From Akkermansiaceae bacterium (GTDB lineage Bacteria > Verrucomicrobiota > Verrucomicrobiia > Verrucomicrobiales > Akkermansiaceae): DNA of 64,000 nt. The notes under the pieces were generated by a model. It was not told where the DNA came from. It made no database searches and saw nothing but the letters and a program-made list of their open reading frames with translations. This document shows, piece after piece, positions 43,841 to 53,204 of the stretch (positions are counted from its first letter, which is position 1; every line of letters begins with the position of its first letter). The translations under genes were made by a program, and so were the position numbers. The stretch is taken from positions 310,001 through 374,000 of the forward strand of contig CP059069.1 of NCBI GenBank assembly GCA_017798145.1, in the 5' to 3' direction.

Positions 43841-45382
43841 ATGGCCATTTCAAGAGCATTGCTTTCGGTTTCCGATAAAACGGGTTTGGTGGAGTTCGCA
43901 CAAGGGCTCGCGGAAATGGGGGTTGAGCTGCTCTCGACCGGCGGCACCGCGAAGGCGCTGCGCGACGCAGGACTCACCGTCATCGACGTATCCGAATACA
44001 CCGGCGCACCTGAACTCTTCGAGGGTCGCCTGAAAACCCTCCATCCCATGGTGCACGGCGGCCTGCTGCACCGCCGCGACGATCCACAGCACGTGGCCGA
44101 TGCGGAAAAGCACGGCATCCCGCCCATCGATCTTGTGGTGGTGAACCTGTACCCCTTCGAGGAAACCGTCGCGAAGGAAGGTGTCACGCTTGCGGAGGCC
44201 ATCGAGAACATCGACATCGGCGGGCCGTCGATGCTGCGCAGCGCGGCGAAGAACCATTCGCATGTCACCGTCGTGGTTTCCCCCGATGACTATCGGCTGG
44301 TGCTTGAGGAAATGCGCGGCAACGGCGGCGATACGACCAAGGGCTTGCGCGAGCAGCTTGCGGTGAAAGTGTTCCTGCGCACCTCCCAGTATGACGGGGC
44401 GATCACGAATTTCCTCGGCCAGTGCCGCCAGGGCACGGGCTGTTCCTTCACACTGAGCCTTCCGCTCGAGCAGGAGCTGCGCTACGGCGACAACCCGCAC
44501 CAGAAATGCTCGCTATACGGGAATTTCGCATCCTGCTTCACCCAGCTCCAGGGCAAGGGGCTGAGCTACACGAACATCATCGACATCGAGGCCGCAGCTG
44601 ACCTGATCCTGGATTTCGTCCGCCCCACCGTCGCCATCCTCAAGCATACGAACCCATGTGGTGTCGGCCAGGATGACGAGGATCTCCGCCTCGCGTGGAA
44701 GAAAGCCTTCGAGACGGACCGCCAGGCGCCCTTCGGCGGGGTGATCATCACCAACCGCCCGCTGACGCTGGAACTCGCCCGGATCATTTCGGAAATTTTC
44801 ACCGATGTGATCATCGCCCCGGACTTCGAGCCAGATGCCCGCGCCCTTCTCCAGAAGAAGAAGAACCTGCGGCTGATGAAAATGAACGATGCCTACCTCT
44901 CCGCCAAGAAAGCTCCGGTGATCCGCTCCAGCCCGGGTGGCATCATGGTCATGGACCGAGACCACACCGCGCTTGGCCTGGATGACATGGAAAGCAAGGT
45001 CGTCACCAAGCGCCCTCCGACCCAGGAAGAGATCCGGGCGATGCGCTTCGGCTGGAGGATCGTGAAAAACGTGAAATCCAACGCCATCGTTTACGCCCAT
45101 GCGGATCGCACGCTCGGTATCGGTGCCGGCCAGATGAGTCGCGTTGATTCCTCCCGCATCGCGATCTGGAAAGCCAAGGAGGCGGGGCTGGATCTCAAGG
45201 GATCCATCGTCGCCTCGGATGCCATGTTTCCCTTCGCGGACGGGCTGCAATCCGCGATCGACGCCGGTGCCACCGCCTGCATCCAGCCGGGTGGCTCGAT
45301 GCGCGACGAGGAGGTCATCGCCGCCGCCGATGCAGCTGGAATGGCCATGGTCTTCACCGGCCACAGGCATTTCAGGCATTGA
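43841..45382 (+). CDS. purH: Bifunctional AICAR transformylase/IMP cyclohydrolase
   Basis: A 513-residue enzyme for the last two steps of IMP synthesis. The N-terminal IMP cyclohydrolase (about 1-200) has [50 protein letters not shown] and [17 protein letters not shown]. The C-terminal transformylase has [41 protein letters not shown] (catalytic Lys-His) and [18 protein letters not shown], then ending [11 protein letters not shown]. The length is standard. It converges with the VanZ-like gene, with 29 bases between stops and no obvious terminator. Confidence 0.97.
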   Translation: MAISRALLSVSDKTGLVEFAQGLAEMGVELLSTGGTAKALRDAGLTVIDVSEYTGAPELFEGRLKTLHPMVHGGLLHRRDDPQHVADAEKHGIPPIDLVVVNLYPFEETVAKEGVTLAEAIENIDIGGPSMLRSAAKNHSHVTVVVSPDDYRLVLEEMRGNGGDTTKGLREQLAVKVFLRTSQYDGAITNFLGQCRQGTGCSFTLSLPLEQELRYGDNPHQKCSLYGNFASCFTQLQGKGLSYTNIIDIEAAADLILDFVRPTVAILKHTNPCGVGQDDEDLRLAWKKAFETDRQAPFGGVIITNRPLTLELARIISEIFTDVIIAPDFEPDARALLQKKKNLRLMKMNDAYLSAKKAPVIRSSPGGIMVMDRDHTALGLDDMESKVVTKRPPTQEEIRAMRFGWRIVKNVKSNAIVYAHADRTLGIGAGQMSRVDSSRIAIWKAKEAGLDLKGSIVASDAMFPFADGLQSAIDAGATACIQPGGSMRDEEVIAAADAAGMAMVFTGHRHFRH

Positions 45383-45411
45383 GGGTTGGGGGACGGCGAG
45401 CGGCTCCAGAT

Positions 45412-45843
45412 TCAGGCCATCGGTTTCATTGCCGCCCCTGAAGTTTCTGCAGCGGGGAATGCAGTCGGCTCGCGAGGACAATGCTTAATGAGGGAGCCGA
45501 GGATGTCTGCGAGCCAGTCGAAGGGATCGTTGCCGGAGCGGCCTGGGGTGAAGGTCTGGTGCCATTCGTCCAGCGCGCCGATGACGGCGAAGAGCAGCAG
45601 TGGCAGAAGGATGCGTTGCCGGAGCGGGGCTTGCAGCCCTTTTCTCAGTATGACCCAGGTGGCGAAGGTGAAAGCACCTCCCATGAAGTATCCGAAATGC
45701 AGGATCTTATCGATATGGGGGATTTCCGGCCCGCCCTCGGGCATTGTTTTTGAAAACGACGAGAGGACGAAAAGCGCGGCAGCCCAGGTGATGAAGCCGG
45801 TGAGCCAGAGGCGGGGGCTGCCCAAGAGTTCAATTTTCAACAT
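45412..45843 (-). CDS. VanZ-like membrane protein
   Basis: About 143 residues from the ATG at 45841-45843; a TTG 14 codons earlier is possible. Four membrane helices are likely. The VanZ signature is the polar set IPHIDKILHFGYFMGGA between helices 1 and 2 and a later GALDEWHQTFTPGRSGNDPFDWLADILG. VanZ relatives alter envelope resistance to glycopeptides in some species; in most genomes the role is unknown. It is the last gene of a leftward string after brnA, 87 bases downstream. The C-terminal tail after LADILG is not conserved. Confidence 0.8.
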   Translation of the reverse strand: MLKIELLGSPRLWLTGFITWAAALFVLSSFSKTMPEGGPEIPHIDKILHFGYFMGGAFTFATWVILRKGLQAPLRQRILLPLLLFAVIGALDEWHQTFTPGRSGNDPFDWLADILGSLIKHCPREPTAFPAAETSGAAMKPMA

Positions 45844-45930
45844 CCAAGGTTCGGGCAAGGGGAAATTTCTCGTCTCGGATTCCAAGGGGGATTTGGTTTC
45901 ATCCCTTTGCTGGAGCTTGGTGGCCGGGAG

Positions 45931-46203
45931 CTATGGGTTCTTCATCTCGTCCTCCAGGCGCTCGGCGAGCCATTGCTTCATCATGGACTGGTAGTTGAGG
46001 AAGCGGGAGCGGGCGATGCGCTTGATGCGGGAGAGCATGCGTGGATCGAAGCGTAGGGTGATGGTGGTGGATTCGCGGGAGTCCGCCTCGTGTACGGAGC
46101 CTGCCATGAGCTTGGGGTCGAGCTCGTGGTTTTCCCAGAAGGCGTGCTCTTCGGCGTCGTCCTCGAACTCGGGGAGCTGGTCCCAGGATGTGATGGCTTT
46201 CAT
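45931..46203 (-). CDS. brnA: BrnA/CopG-like antitoxin
   Basis: A 90-residue protein. The N-terminal half is acidic (EFEDDAEEHAFWENHEL). The C-terminal ribbon-helix-helix has STTITLRFDPRMLSRIKRIA, then NYQSMMKQWLAERLEDE. This arrangement is that of antitoxins paired with BrnT toxins. The start lies five bases after the brnT stop, the usual toxin-first order. It would bind and neutralise BrnT and repress the pair. Confidence 0.8.
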   Translation of the reverse strand: MKAITSWDQLPEFEDDAEEHAFWENHELDPKLMAGSVHEADSRESTTITLRFDPRMLSRIKRIARSRFLNYQSMMKQWLAERLEDEMKNP

Positions 46204-46208
46204 GGTGT

Positions 46209-46487
46209 TCAGCGGGTTTCGTTGTAGTTGCGGTCGTAGAAACGGCGCTCGGCATCGCTCATCTCGCGGGCGGAGATGACGCGGGCGATTTTTCCGTCGG
46301 TGGTGAAGGAAATGAAGAGGTGGCGATCCGCAACGGTACGTCCGAGTGCGTAGTAGCGGGAGGCTCCGTCGCCGCGGTCGTTGTCCGGGAGGAAGCGTAT
46401 TGCGAAGGGATCCTCGAGGATTTCCTCAAGCTCCCCGGGCTTGATCTTGCGGAGGTCGAAGGGGGTGTCGATGAGGTCGAGTTCCAT
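46209..46487 (-). CDS. brnT: BrnT-family toxin
   Basis: A 92-residue ribonuclease-type toxin of a type II pair. Typical features are FDLRKIKPGELEEILEDPFAIRF, YALGRTVADRHLFISFTT, the core ARVISAREMSDAERRFYD and the end. BrnT has a RelE-like fold and inhibits translation by RNA cleavage. The gene starts 44 bases after the dxs stop on the same strand and is followed at once by brnA. The pair thus appears inserted in a leftward housekeeping string. Confidence 0.85.
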   Translation of the reverse strand: MELDLIDTPFDLRKIKPGELEEILEDPFAIRFLPDNDRGDGASRYYALGRTVADRHLFISFTTDGKIARVISAREMSDAERRFYDRNYNETR

Positions 46488-46531
46488 GATGAAGACTTTT
46501 AGATACCAGGGATCTGAATCCAGGGAGATGG

Positions 46532-48430
46532 CTAGATAGTGAGATGCGGGAGGATTTTGTCGAGTGCGGCGTTTGCTGTCAGTCCGTGGAGCCCGTGTAG
46601 GATCTCTGGCTTGCCGTGCTCGATGAATTCGTCCGGCCAGCCGATCCGCTCAACGTGTGTGGGTATGCCTGCGTCATGCAGGTGCTCGATGCAGGCGGCC
46701 CCGAAGCCGTTGGCCAGGACATGATCCTCGAAGGTGCAGACGACCTTGCAGGAGCGGGCAACCTTTTCGAGCAGGGCGGTGTCGAGGGGCTTGATGAAAC
46801 GCGGGTTCACCAGCGATACGGAGAAGCCCTTCTCCTCAAGCAGCCTTTTGGTCTCCAAGGCCATCCCGAAGAATGTGCCGAGACCGATGAGGGCGACATC
46901 GGAGCCTTCCTGGATGAGCTCGCCTTTGCCCAGTTCGATGGGGGACGTCCTGTCATCGGCGGGTGTCCCGGCGATGATGCCGCGCGGGTAGCGGATTGCG
47001 GTGGGGCCGTCGTCGTATTTCGCCATCCATCTGAGCATGGCGGTGAACTCGGCCTCATCCTTGGGCTGCATGTGGATGATGTTGGGGATGTGCCGGAGAT
47101 AGCCGATGTCGAATAGCCCGTGGTGGGTGGGGCCGTCGTCGCCGGAGAGTCCGCCGCGATCCATGCAGAGGCGGACAGGGAGGTTCTGGAGCGCGATGTC
47201 ATGGATGATCATGTCATAGGCCCGCTGCATGAAGGTGGAATAGATTGCCAGGAAGGGGCGGAAGCCCTCGGTGGCGAGGCCGGCTGCGAAGAGGGCGGCG
47301 TGCTCCTCGGCGATGCCGACATCGAAGTAGCGGTCCGGGAGTTCCTTCTTGAACGTCTCCAGCTTCGTCCCGCCCGGCATGGCGGCGGTGATGGCGACGA
47401 TCTTTGGGTCGTCGATGGCGAGGTCGGTGACGGTGCGGCCGAAGATGTCCGAGCAGGTCGGTGAGGAGACGGTATCGGTGGAGCCGTCCTCGATCTTGTA
47501 GGCACCAAGTCCGTGGAACTTGCCCGGGTTGTCGAGGGCGGGCTGGTAGCCGCGGCCCTTTTCCGTGATGATGTGGAGCACGGCAGGCTCGTTGAGCGTC
47601 TTGAGGTGCTCGAAGGTCTTGATGAGCAAAGGCAGGTTGTGCCCATCGATGGGGCCGAAGTAGCGGAGGCCGAACTTCTCGAAGAGGACGTTGGGGAAGA
47701 TCAGGTTCTTCGCGCCTTCCTCGACGCGGTGGGCGATCTTGCGGACGGCCTTGCCAAGGACTTTCTCGACGAAATCGGCAGCGGTCGTGCGGACGGCGGA
47801 GTAGGTGGAGTGGGTCTGGAGGGCGTTGAAGTAGCGGGCGATGGCACCCACGTTCTTGTCGATGGACCATTCGTTGTCGTTGAGGACGACGATGAATTTC
47901 CTGGTGGTCTCGGCGATGTTGTTGAGCGCCTCAAGGGTGGGGCCGCAGGTGAAGGCGGCATCCCCGGCGACGGCGACGACGTGGTTATCCCCGCCGGCGA
48001 GATCGCGGGCTGCGGCCATGCCGAGGGCTGCGGAGAGGGCGGTGCCTGCGTGACCCGCGCCATAGGCATCGTGTGGGGACTCGGTGCGGAGGAGGAAGCC
48101 GTTGAGGCCTTTGTAGGTGCGGATGGAGTCGATTTCCGCCGCGCGTCCGGTGAGCATCTTGTGGACGTATCCCTGGTGGGAGACATCGAAGACGAATTTG
48201 TCCTGCGGCGTTGAGAAGACAGTGTGCATGGCGATGCTCAGCTCCACGACACCGAGGTTGGGGCCGAGGTGGCCGCCTGTCACCGAGAGGCAGCTGATGA
48301 GCTTTTCACGGATCTCCGCGGCCAGTGCCGTGAGTTCGCATTCGGAGAGCTTTTGCAGGTCCGCCGGGCTGTTGATGGATGCGAGCAGCTGGCTGTTGCC
48401 GCCGTTGGTTTCAGAAGAGGCTGATGTCAT
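46532..48430 (-). CDS. dxs: 1-deoxy-D-xylulose-5-phosphate synthase
   Basis: About 632 residues from the ATG at 48428-48430. The open frame extends 23 codons upstream into xseB coding sequence and is not used. It joins pyruvate and glyceraldehyde 3-phosphate with thiamine diphosphate, the first step of the MEP isoprenoid pathway. Marks are SVTGGHLGPNLGVVELSIAM, FDVSHQGYVHK, the thiamine site VAGDAAFTCG...NDNEWSID, GPIDGHNLPLL, HIITEKGRGYQPA, DVGIAEEHAALFAAGLA and DRGGLSGDDGPTHHGLFD. Its start overlaps the xseB stop region by 20 bases, suggesting coupling. Confidence 0.96.
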   Translation of the reverse strand: MTSASSETNGGNSQLLASINSPADLQKLSECELTALAAEIREKLISCLSVTGGHLGPNLGVVELSIAMHTVFSTPQDKFVFDVSHQGYVHKMLTGRAAEIDSIRTYKGLNGFLLRTESPHDAYGAGHAGTALSAALGMAAARDLAGGDNHVVAVAGDAAFTCGPTLEALNNIAETTRKFIVVLNDNEWSIDKNVGAIARYFNALQTHSTYSAVRTTAADFVEKVLGKAVRKIAHRVEEGAKNLIFPNVLFEKFGLRYFGPIDGHNLPLLIKTFEHLKTLNEPAVLHIITEKGRGYQPALDNPGKFHGLGAYKIEDGSTDTVSSPTCSDIFGRTVTDLAIDDPKIVAITAAMPGGTKLETFKKELPDRYFDVGIAEEHAALFAAGLATEGFRPFLAIYSTFMQRAYDMIIHDIALQNLPVRLCMDRGGLSGDDGPTHHGLFDIGYLRHIPNIIHMQPKDEAEFTAMLRWMAKYDDGPTAIRYPRGIIAGTPADDRTSPIELGKGELIQEGSDVALIGLGTFFGMALETKRLLEEKGFSVSLVNPRFIKPLDTALLEKVARSCKVVCTFEDHVLANGFGAACIEHLHDAGIPTHVERIGWPDEFIEHGKPEILHGLHGLTANAALDKILPHLTI

Positions 48431-48740
48431 TGCTTTCGTCTGGGTCGCCGGAAATCCCGTCCGGGCTGTTCCCTGGAATCCCGGCGGAAGAGCCGCCATC
48501 GTCCGTTCCTTGTTCCCCGCGGTCTGCGAGGGTGATGAGTTCTATCCTGGCCTTCGCGGCGGAGAGGACGGACCCGCAGTGCTTGAGCAGGGCGGAACCT
48601 TCCTCGTAGCGGGCGACCAGTTCCTCAAGCGGGAGTTGCTCGCCTTCCATGGCCTCGACGATATCCTCCAGTTCCCCCATGGCTTCCTCAAAGGAGGGGC
48701 CGGTGGCTGCGGGGACATCGTTCTTTTTGCGGGCGGGCAT
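48411..48740 (-). CDS. xseB: Exodeoxyribonuclease VII small subunit
   Basis: A 109-residue protein from the ATG at 48738-48740. The XseB core is FEEAMGELEDIVEAMEGEQL, then PLEELVARYEEGSALLKHC. The core is a helical hairpin about 60 residues long. A Gly/Ser/Asp-rich tail of about 35 residues follows, longer than usual. XseB with XseA degrades single-stranded DNA; xseA is not in the window. It overlaps dxs by 20 bases, and xseB-dxs neighbours are common in many bacteria. Confidence 0.9.
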   Translation of the reverse strand: MPARKKNDVPAATGPSFEEAMGELEDIVEAMEGEQLPLEELVARYEEGSALLKHCGSVLSAAKARIELITLADRGEQGTDDGGSSAGIPGNSPDGISGDPDESNDISLF

Positions 48741-48766
48741 GGGCTGTCTGGGGGCTTTTCCGCGGT

Positions 48767-50587
48767 TCACTCGGATTCCGCGGATTCCTCCGCGCTGCGG
48801 AGGGCGCGATCCGAGTAATAGACCATGTCCATTCCGACGAGGGTGGCGCGGTACGGGTAACGGCGGGTGATTTCCTGGATTTTCTGATCCTTGTCGTAGA
48901 TGGAAAGCCCTGGAGGGTAGGTGGCGAGGAATACGCGCCCGTCCATAACCAGGGAGGTGAAATCCTTGTATTTGTTGGCGACTTCGGCGGCGTTGCCCGA
49001 TCCGTGAGAGGAGGGGGAGATAAGGATGCCGGCGACAGGGGTGTCGAGGTCTGCGGCCATGCTTTCGATTTCCGCGAAATCGGTGCGCGAGGGGGGGAGC
49101 CAGACGCAAATGCGGTCGGCATACCATGCAACGGCCCAGGGCTGGTCGGAGAAGCAGATCTGCTTGTCGGTGAGCCAGTTGCTGAGGCCGAGGTTCAGTG
49201 CAGGGGCGTAGTAGGGAGGCCAGTGGGGGATGCCTCCGCGATCCCTCCTGTCCATGCCGATTCGCACTTTCTGCGGGAGGCTGATGAGCAGAGGCAGGCC
49301 GCAGATGACGATGATGGCGATATGATGCACGTTCCTGAGCATGGGGACGGTGATGACCGGGGTGAGCTTGCTCCACAGGATGGAGACGAAGGCCAGCCCG
49401 TAGGCCGTCATGATCGGGGCGAAGAGCAGGTGGGTCTGGTTGGGGTCGAGCTTTTCGGTGGAGATTCCGTAGATGGAGAGGCCGAGGGCGGAGACGGCGA
49501 ACATGATGAGGATGGCCCAGCGGAAATTAGCGATGGAAGGGCGCTTGAAGGGGTGCATCAGAGAGATCAGGAATACCGGGGCGACGATGATTCCGCCGAG
49601 GAAGGGGATGATGCTGGTGGTCTGGAGCAGGGTGGTGCGGATGACGCTGGAGAGGATGCCGCTATCGAGGAGCGGGTATGACTCCAGGTCTTTCGAGCGC
49701 ATGACGAAATCCTCGGTGCCGCCGCCGATGCCGTTGTATAGGTTGAGGAAAGCGGTGCCGAAGGGGGTGCCGGAGATGCCGGAGTTGCGCAGCATGACGA
49801 AGACCATGCCGATGAGCAGGGTGACAAGGACGGATGCGCCGACAATGCCGCGCGGCCTGAGGGCGACGGCCGCGAAGATGATGTAGCCGAGGGCGATCCA
49901 GACGGTGAGGTAATGGGTGAGGGCGAGAAGAGTGAAGAAAACGCCGGCGATGATGGCGGGGGCGAAGGGCAGGCGGCCTTCGCTGGCATCCTCCACGGCG
50001 CGGTAAACGAAGTAGATGGCGCAGGAGAAGAGCAGGAGCATGAGCATCTGCGGGAGTCCGCTGAGGGCGTAGTTCCAGAAGGTTTCGCACAGCAGCATCA
50101 GGATGGCGGTGACGCCGGCGATCTTGGGGTCGAAAATTCGGGACACCAGAAGGTAGCTGACGCCTATGGAAATGAGGAAACAGATGGTCGATACAGCCGC
50201 GATGACCCGGTCCAGGTCGAAAACCATTTGGTTCTCCCCCATCTTCCACTGCTTCGCGTCGTCCGCGCCGATGAGCTTGAGGACGGCTGCATTGAGCAGG
50301 GGGTTGAGCGGGGAGTGGTAGGTGTCCTGGAATCCGACGAAGGGGATGGGTGCGTTGTCCTTGTGTTCCTTTGCCTGTTGGTAGGCGATGGGGCGGATGA
50401 ATTTTGTGGTGAAGCCGTTGCCGCGTGCGATTTCGCGCGCGATCTGCGCCTGATCCATGGCCTGCGGGGAGTTCAGGCCGCGGAAGAGGGTGAAAAGGTT
50501 TCCCATGGTGAGGATGATCAGGACCAGGAAGAAAAGGCTCCGGCGTATCAGGATGCCTGTGTCGAATTGGGTCTGTGATGTGCTCAT
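48767..50587 (-). CDS. GT-C type multi-pass membrane protein (glycosyltransferase 39-like)
   Basis: A 606-residue protein with about ten membrane helices. The first outside loop has AMDQAQIAREIARGNGFTT; the Asp fits the catalytic position of PMT/ArnT-like lipid-linked sugar transferases. The last 180 residues (RRDRGGIPHWPPYY; SDQPWAVAWYADRICVWLP) form a soluble domain outside the membrane. It follows the NtrC-type regulator gene by 34 bases and precedes xseB by 26 bases in one leftward string. A role in glycosylating an envelope polymer is plausible, but the donor and acceptor are unknown. Confidence 0.65.
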   Translation of the reverse strand: MSTSQTQFDTGILIRRSLFFLVLIILTMGNLFTLFRGLNSPQAMDQAQIAREIARGNGFTTKFIRPIAYQQAKEHKDNAPIPFVGFQDTYHSPLNPLLNAAVLKLIGADDAKQWKMGENQMVFDLDRVIAAVSTICFLISIGVSYLLVSRIFDPKIAGVTAILMLLCETFWNYALSGLPQMLMLLLFSCAIYFVYRAVEDASEGRLPFAPAIIAGVFFTLLALTHYLTVWIALGYIIFAAVALRPRGIVGASVLVTLLIGMVFVMLRNSGISGTPFGTAFLNLYNGIGGGTEDFVMRSKDLESYPLLDSGILSSVIRTTLLQTTSIIPFLGGIIVAPVFLISLMHPFKRPSIANFRWAILIMFAVSALGLSIYGISTEKLDPNQTHLLFAPIMTAYGLAFVSILWSKLTPVITVPMLRNVHHIAIIVICGLPLLISLPQKVRIGMDRRDRGGIPHWPPYYAPALNLGLSNWLTDKQICFSDQPWAVAWYADRICVWLPPSRTDFAEIESMAADLDTPVAGILISPSSHGSGNAAEVANKYKDFTSLVMDGRVFLATYPPGLSIYDKDQKIQEITRRYPYRATLVGMDMVYYSDRALRSAEESAESE

Positions 50588-50621
50588 GCGGATGGGGGGG
50601 ATAGCCTAGCCGGGAGGAAAA

Positions 50622-51989
50622 TCAAAGCCCTAGTTCCTTGATTTTTCTCTGGAGGGTGCGGCGGCTGATCCCCAGAAGTTCCGCCGCCTTGGTGCGGTTG
50701 TCGCCTGTTTCGGCGAGGGCCCTGCGTATCGTGCTGGCCTCCAGCGCCTGCAAATTCAGCTCGTCCGGGGCTGCTGGGGGGCTTTGTGCGGGTTTTTCCG
50801 CCGCGGGGTCATCCCGCTGGCGACCGTCCAGGAATGCGGGCAGGTGGGCGGGTGAGATGACGTCGTCGTTGCTCATGACCACGCCGTGCTCGATGGCGGT
50901 GCGTAGCTCGCGGACGTTTCCCGGCCACGGGTAGGAGACGAGCTTGTGGATCGCCGCATCGGTGAGCGGCTTGACCGGGCGCTGGTTTTCCTCGGCGAAC
51001 TCCCGCAGGAAAGCCGCCGCCATCAGCACGATGTCCTCCGGCCTTTCCCGCAGGGCGGGCATGTGGATCGAAACCACGTTCAGGCGGAAAAAAAGATCCT
51101 CGCGGAATTTCCCCTCGTCCACGAGCTTGCGGAGGTTCCTGTTGGTGGCGGCAACGAGTCGGACATCGACCTTGATCGGTGTGTTCGAGCCGACCCGCTC
51201 GATGGATCGTTCGGAAAGGGCACGGAGAAGCTTCACCTGCGTCGCCGTGTCGATCTCGCCGATCTCATCGAGGAAAAGCGTGCCGCCGTCCGCCTGCTCG
51301 AAGCGGCCGATGCGTTTCTGCGCTGCACCCGTGAAGGAGCCCTTCTCGTGGCCGAAGAGTTCGGACTCGAGAAGCTGCGGGGAGAGGGCGGCGCAATTCA
51401 CGATGACCAGCTTGGCGGCGGGGCGTCCGGAGAGGTGGTGGATCGCGTTGGCGACGAGTTCCTTGCCGGTGCCGGACTCGCCCTCGATAAGGACGGTGGC
51501 GCGGGTCGGCGCGACCTGCTCGATCATCTCTGTGACTCGCTTGATCTCCGGCGATTTCCCGATCAGCCGCGTCAGGCTGGCGTTCTTTTTGACCTGCCTG
51601 GTGAGCTGGACGTTCTCGGTTTCCAGGGTTCGGGAGCGGAGAGCGCGCTTCAGCAGCATCTCCACCTCGTCGATGTTGAGCGGCTTGGTGACGAAATGGA
51701 AGGCGCCCCTGCGCATGGCCTCGACGGCGGTATCGACCGAGCCGTAGGCGGTCATCATCAGGATCACCGGCGGCTCCGGGAGCCTGGAGGCGGCATCGAT
51801 GAGATCCATGCCGGAATCCCCGCCGAGGCGCAGATCCGTCAGGAGCAGCTGGATGGGCTCGGTCTTGAGGATGGCCAGAGCCTCGCTGTTGCTGGAGGCG
51901 GCATAGACCTCGAAATCCTCGTCCAGCGCACTGCGCAGCCCTTCGCGGGTGGCGCGCTCGTCGTCAACGATGAGGAGTGTGGGGAGCAT
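50622..51989 (-). CDS. NtrC-type sigma-54 activating response regulator
   Basis: A 455-residue three-domain regulator. The receiver has Asp9-Asp10 and phospho-Asp52 in LLLTDLRLGG. The AAA+ domain has Walker A GESGTGKE (170-177), the sigma-54 loop as GSFTGA (217-222), GGTLFLDEIGE and an arginine finger region. The C-terminal Fis-type helix-turn-helix reads DNRTKAAELLGISRRTLQRKIKE. The usual GAFTGA loop has Ser for Ala, a substitution seen in active members. It pairs with the PAS kinase gene 48 bases upstream. Targets are unknown. Confidence 0.95.
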   Translation of the reverse strand: MLPTLLIVDDERATREGLRSALDEDFEVYAASSNSEALAILKTEPIQLLLTDLRLGGDSGMDLIDAASRLPEPPVILMMTAYGSVDTAVEAMRRGAFHFVTKPLNIDEVEMLLKRALRSRTLETENVQLTRQVKKNASLTRLIGKSPEIKRVTEMIEQVAPTRATVLIEGESGTGKELVANAIHHLSGRPAAKLVIVNCAALSPQLLESELFGHEKGSFTGAAQKRIGRFEQADGGTLFLDEIGEIDTATQVKLLRALSERSIERVGSNTPIKVDVRLVAATNRNLRKLVDEGKFREDLFFRLNVVSIHMPALRERPEDIVLMAAAFLREFAEENQRPVKPLTDAAIHKLVSYPWPGNVRELRTAIEHGVVMSNDDVISPAHLPAFLDGRQRDDPAAEKPAQSPPAAPDELNLQALEASTIRRALAETGDNRTKAAELLGISRRTLQRKIKELGL

Positions 51990-52037
51990 GGAGGAATAAG
52001 AACCGAAACTCTGAAAACTGAAACGCTGAAATCGAGG

Positions 52038-53204
52038 CTATGCGTCGATGGTGGGGGACGGGAGAAGGCGGGGGCTGGGGGCGGTGTGGGGGAGGTGGAT
52101 GAGGATGCGGGTGCCCTGCTCCGGCTGGGACTGGATCTCGATCTCGCCGCCGTGTTCGCGGATGATGCGCCGGACGATGAGCAGGCCGAGGCCGGTGCCG
52201 GAGGATTTCGTGGTGCGGTATGGCTCGAAGAGGCTGCCCATCTGCTCCGGAGGGATGCCGGTGCCGTTGTCCGAGATGGAGATGAGGAAATCCGTTTCCG
52301 AGGAGCGGGTGCGGATCTCGATCAGGCCGCCCTTGCCGGGGATGGCTTGGTAGGCGTTGCGCAGGAGGTTGTAGAAAACCTGTTGGAACTGATCCGGATC
52401 GATGATCGCGGGGGGGAGCTTGTCGGATAGGTCGAGATCGACGGCGATGTTGCGGGCGGCGATTTCCGGCTCGAGCAGCTCCAGGGTCTGGTGGAGTACG
52501 GCGTTGAGGTCGCGCGGTTCGCGGCGCGGTGTGGTGGGGCGGACGGCGTGGAGGAACTGCCTGAGGATCGTATCGAGCCGCTGGATTTCCTGGCGTGCCG
52601 TGCCGAGATGCTCGTTGAGGCCTTTCCTATCCACGGCGGAAAGCTTGCGTATCTTCCTTTCGAGGAGCTGGAGATGGATGTCCAGGGAGTTGAGGGGGTT
52701 CCCTATCTCGTGGGCGACCCCGGCGGCGAGGAGGGTGAGGGCGTTGAGGCGTTCGGATTCTAGCGTTTCCTGGTTTTCGGCATGGGTGGATGTCGTGTCG
52801 CGGATGAGCATGACATGGCCGAGGGGTAGCTCGTGGTTCTTGGGGTCGTCGATGGGAGAGAGGTAGAAATTCAGGCGGCGGTGCTCCGGGTAAAAGATCT
52901 CGATGTCGCGCGAGACCGCCTGGTTCGCCGTGCCGAGGGAGAGGTTTTCGATACCACGGATTTTCGATGAAATCTTCTCCCCGAGCGAGTTGGAGGCATC
53001 CAGCCCGAAGAACTGGCAGGCGGCGCGGTTCACGAACATGATCTTGCCCTCCGGATCGAGGATGATGATCCCCTCCTGCAAGGCCTCGAACACGTTCTCA
53101 AGGAAACCCTTTTCCTGGATCAGCCGGGTGACGATCTGCTGGATCTCTCCCGGCTCCACCCTGTCGATCCGTGCCACGAGTTTTTCTAGGAAACCTGATT
53201 TCAC
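52038..53204 (-). CDS. PAS-domain histidine kinase (NtrB-like)
   Basis: A 388-residue soluble kinase starting with GTG at 53202-53204; no nearby ATG fits. A short helical lead is followed by a PAS domain (about 35-140; ALQEGIIILDPEGKIMFVNRAA), the H box AAGVAHEIGNPLNSL with His165, N box QVFYNLLRNAYQA, and G boxes DNGTGIPPE and GTGLGLLIV. No membrane segment is seen, so it senses a cytoplasmic signal, like NtrB. Its partner is the NtrC-type regulator immediately downstream. Confidence 0.93.
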   Translation of the reverse strand: MKSGFLEKLVARIDRVEPGEIQQIVTRLIQEKGFLENVFEALQEGIIILDPEGKIMFVNRAACQFFGLDASNSLGEKISSKIRGIENLSLGTANQAVSRDIEIFYPEHRRLNFYLSPIDDPKNHELPLGHVMLIRDTTSTHAENQETLESERLNALTLLAAGVAHEIGNPLNSLDIHLQLLERKIRKLSAVDRKGLNEHLGTARQEIQRLDTILRQFLHAVRPTTPRREPRDLNAVLHQTLELLEPEIAARNIAVDLDLSDKLPPAIIDPDQFQQVFYNLLRNAYQAIPGKGGLIEIRTRSSETDFLISISDNGTGIPPEQMGSLFEPYRTTKSSGTGLGLLIVRRIIREHGGEIEIQSQPEQGTRILIHLPHTAPSPRLLPSPTIDA

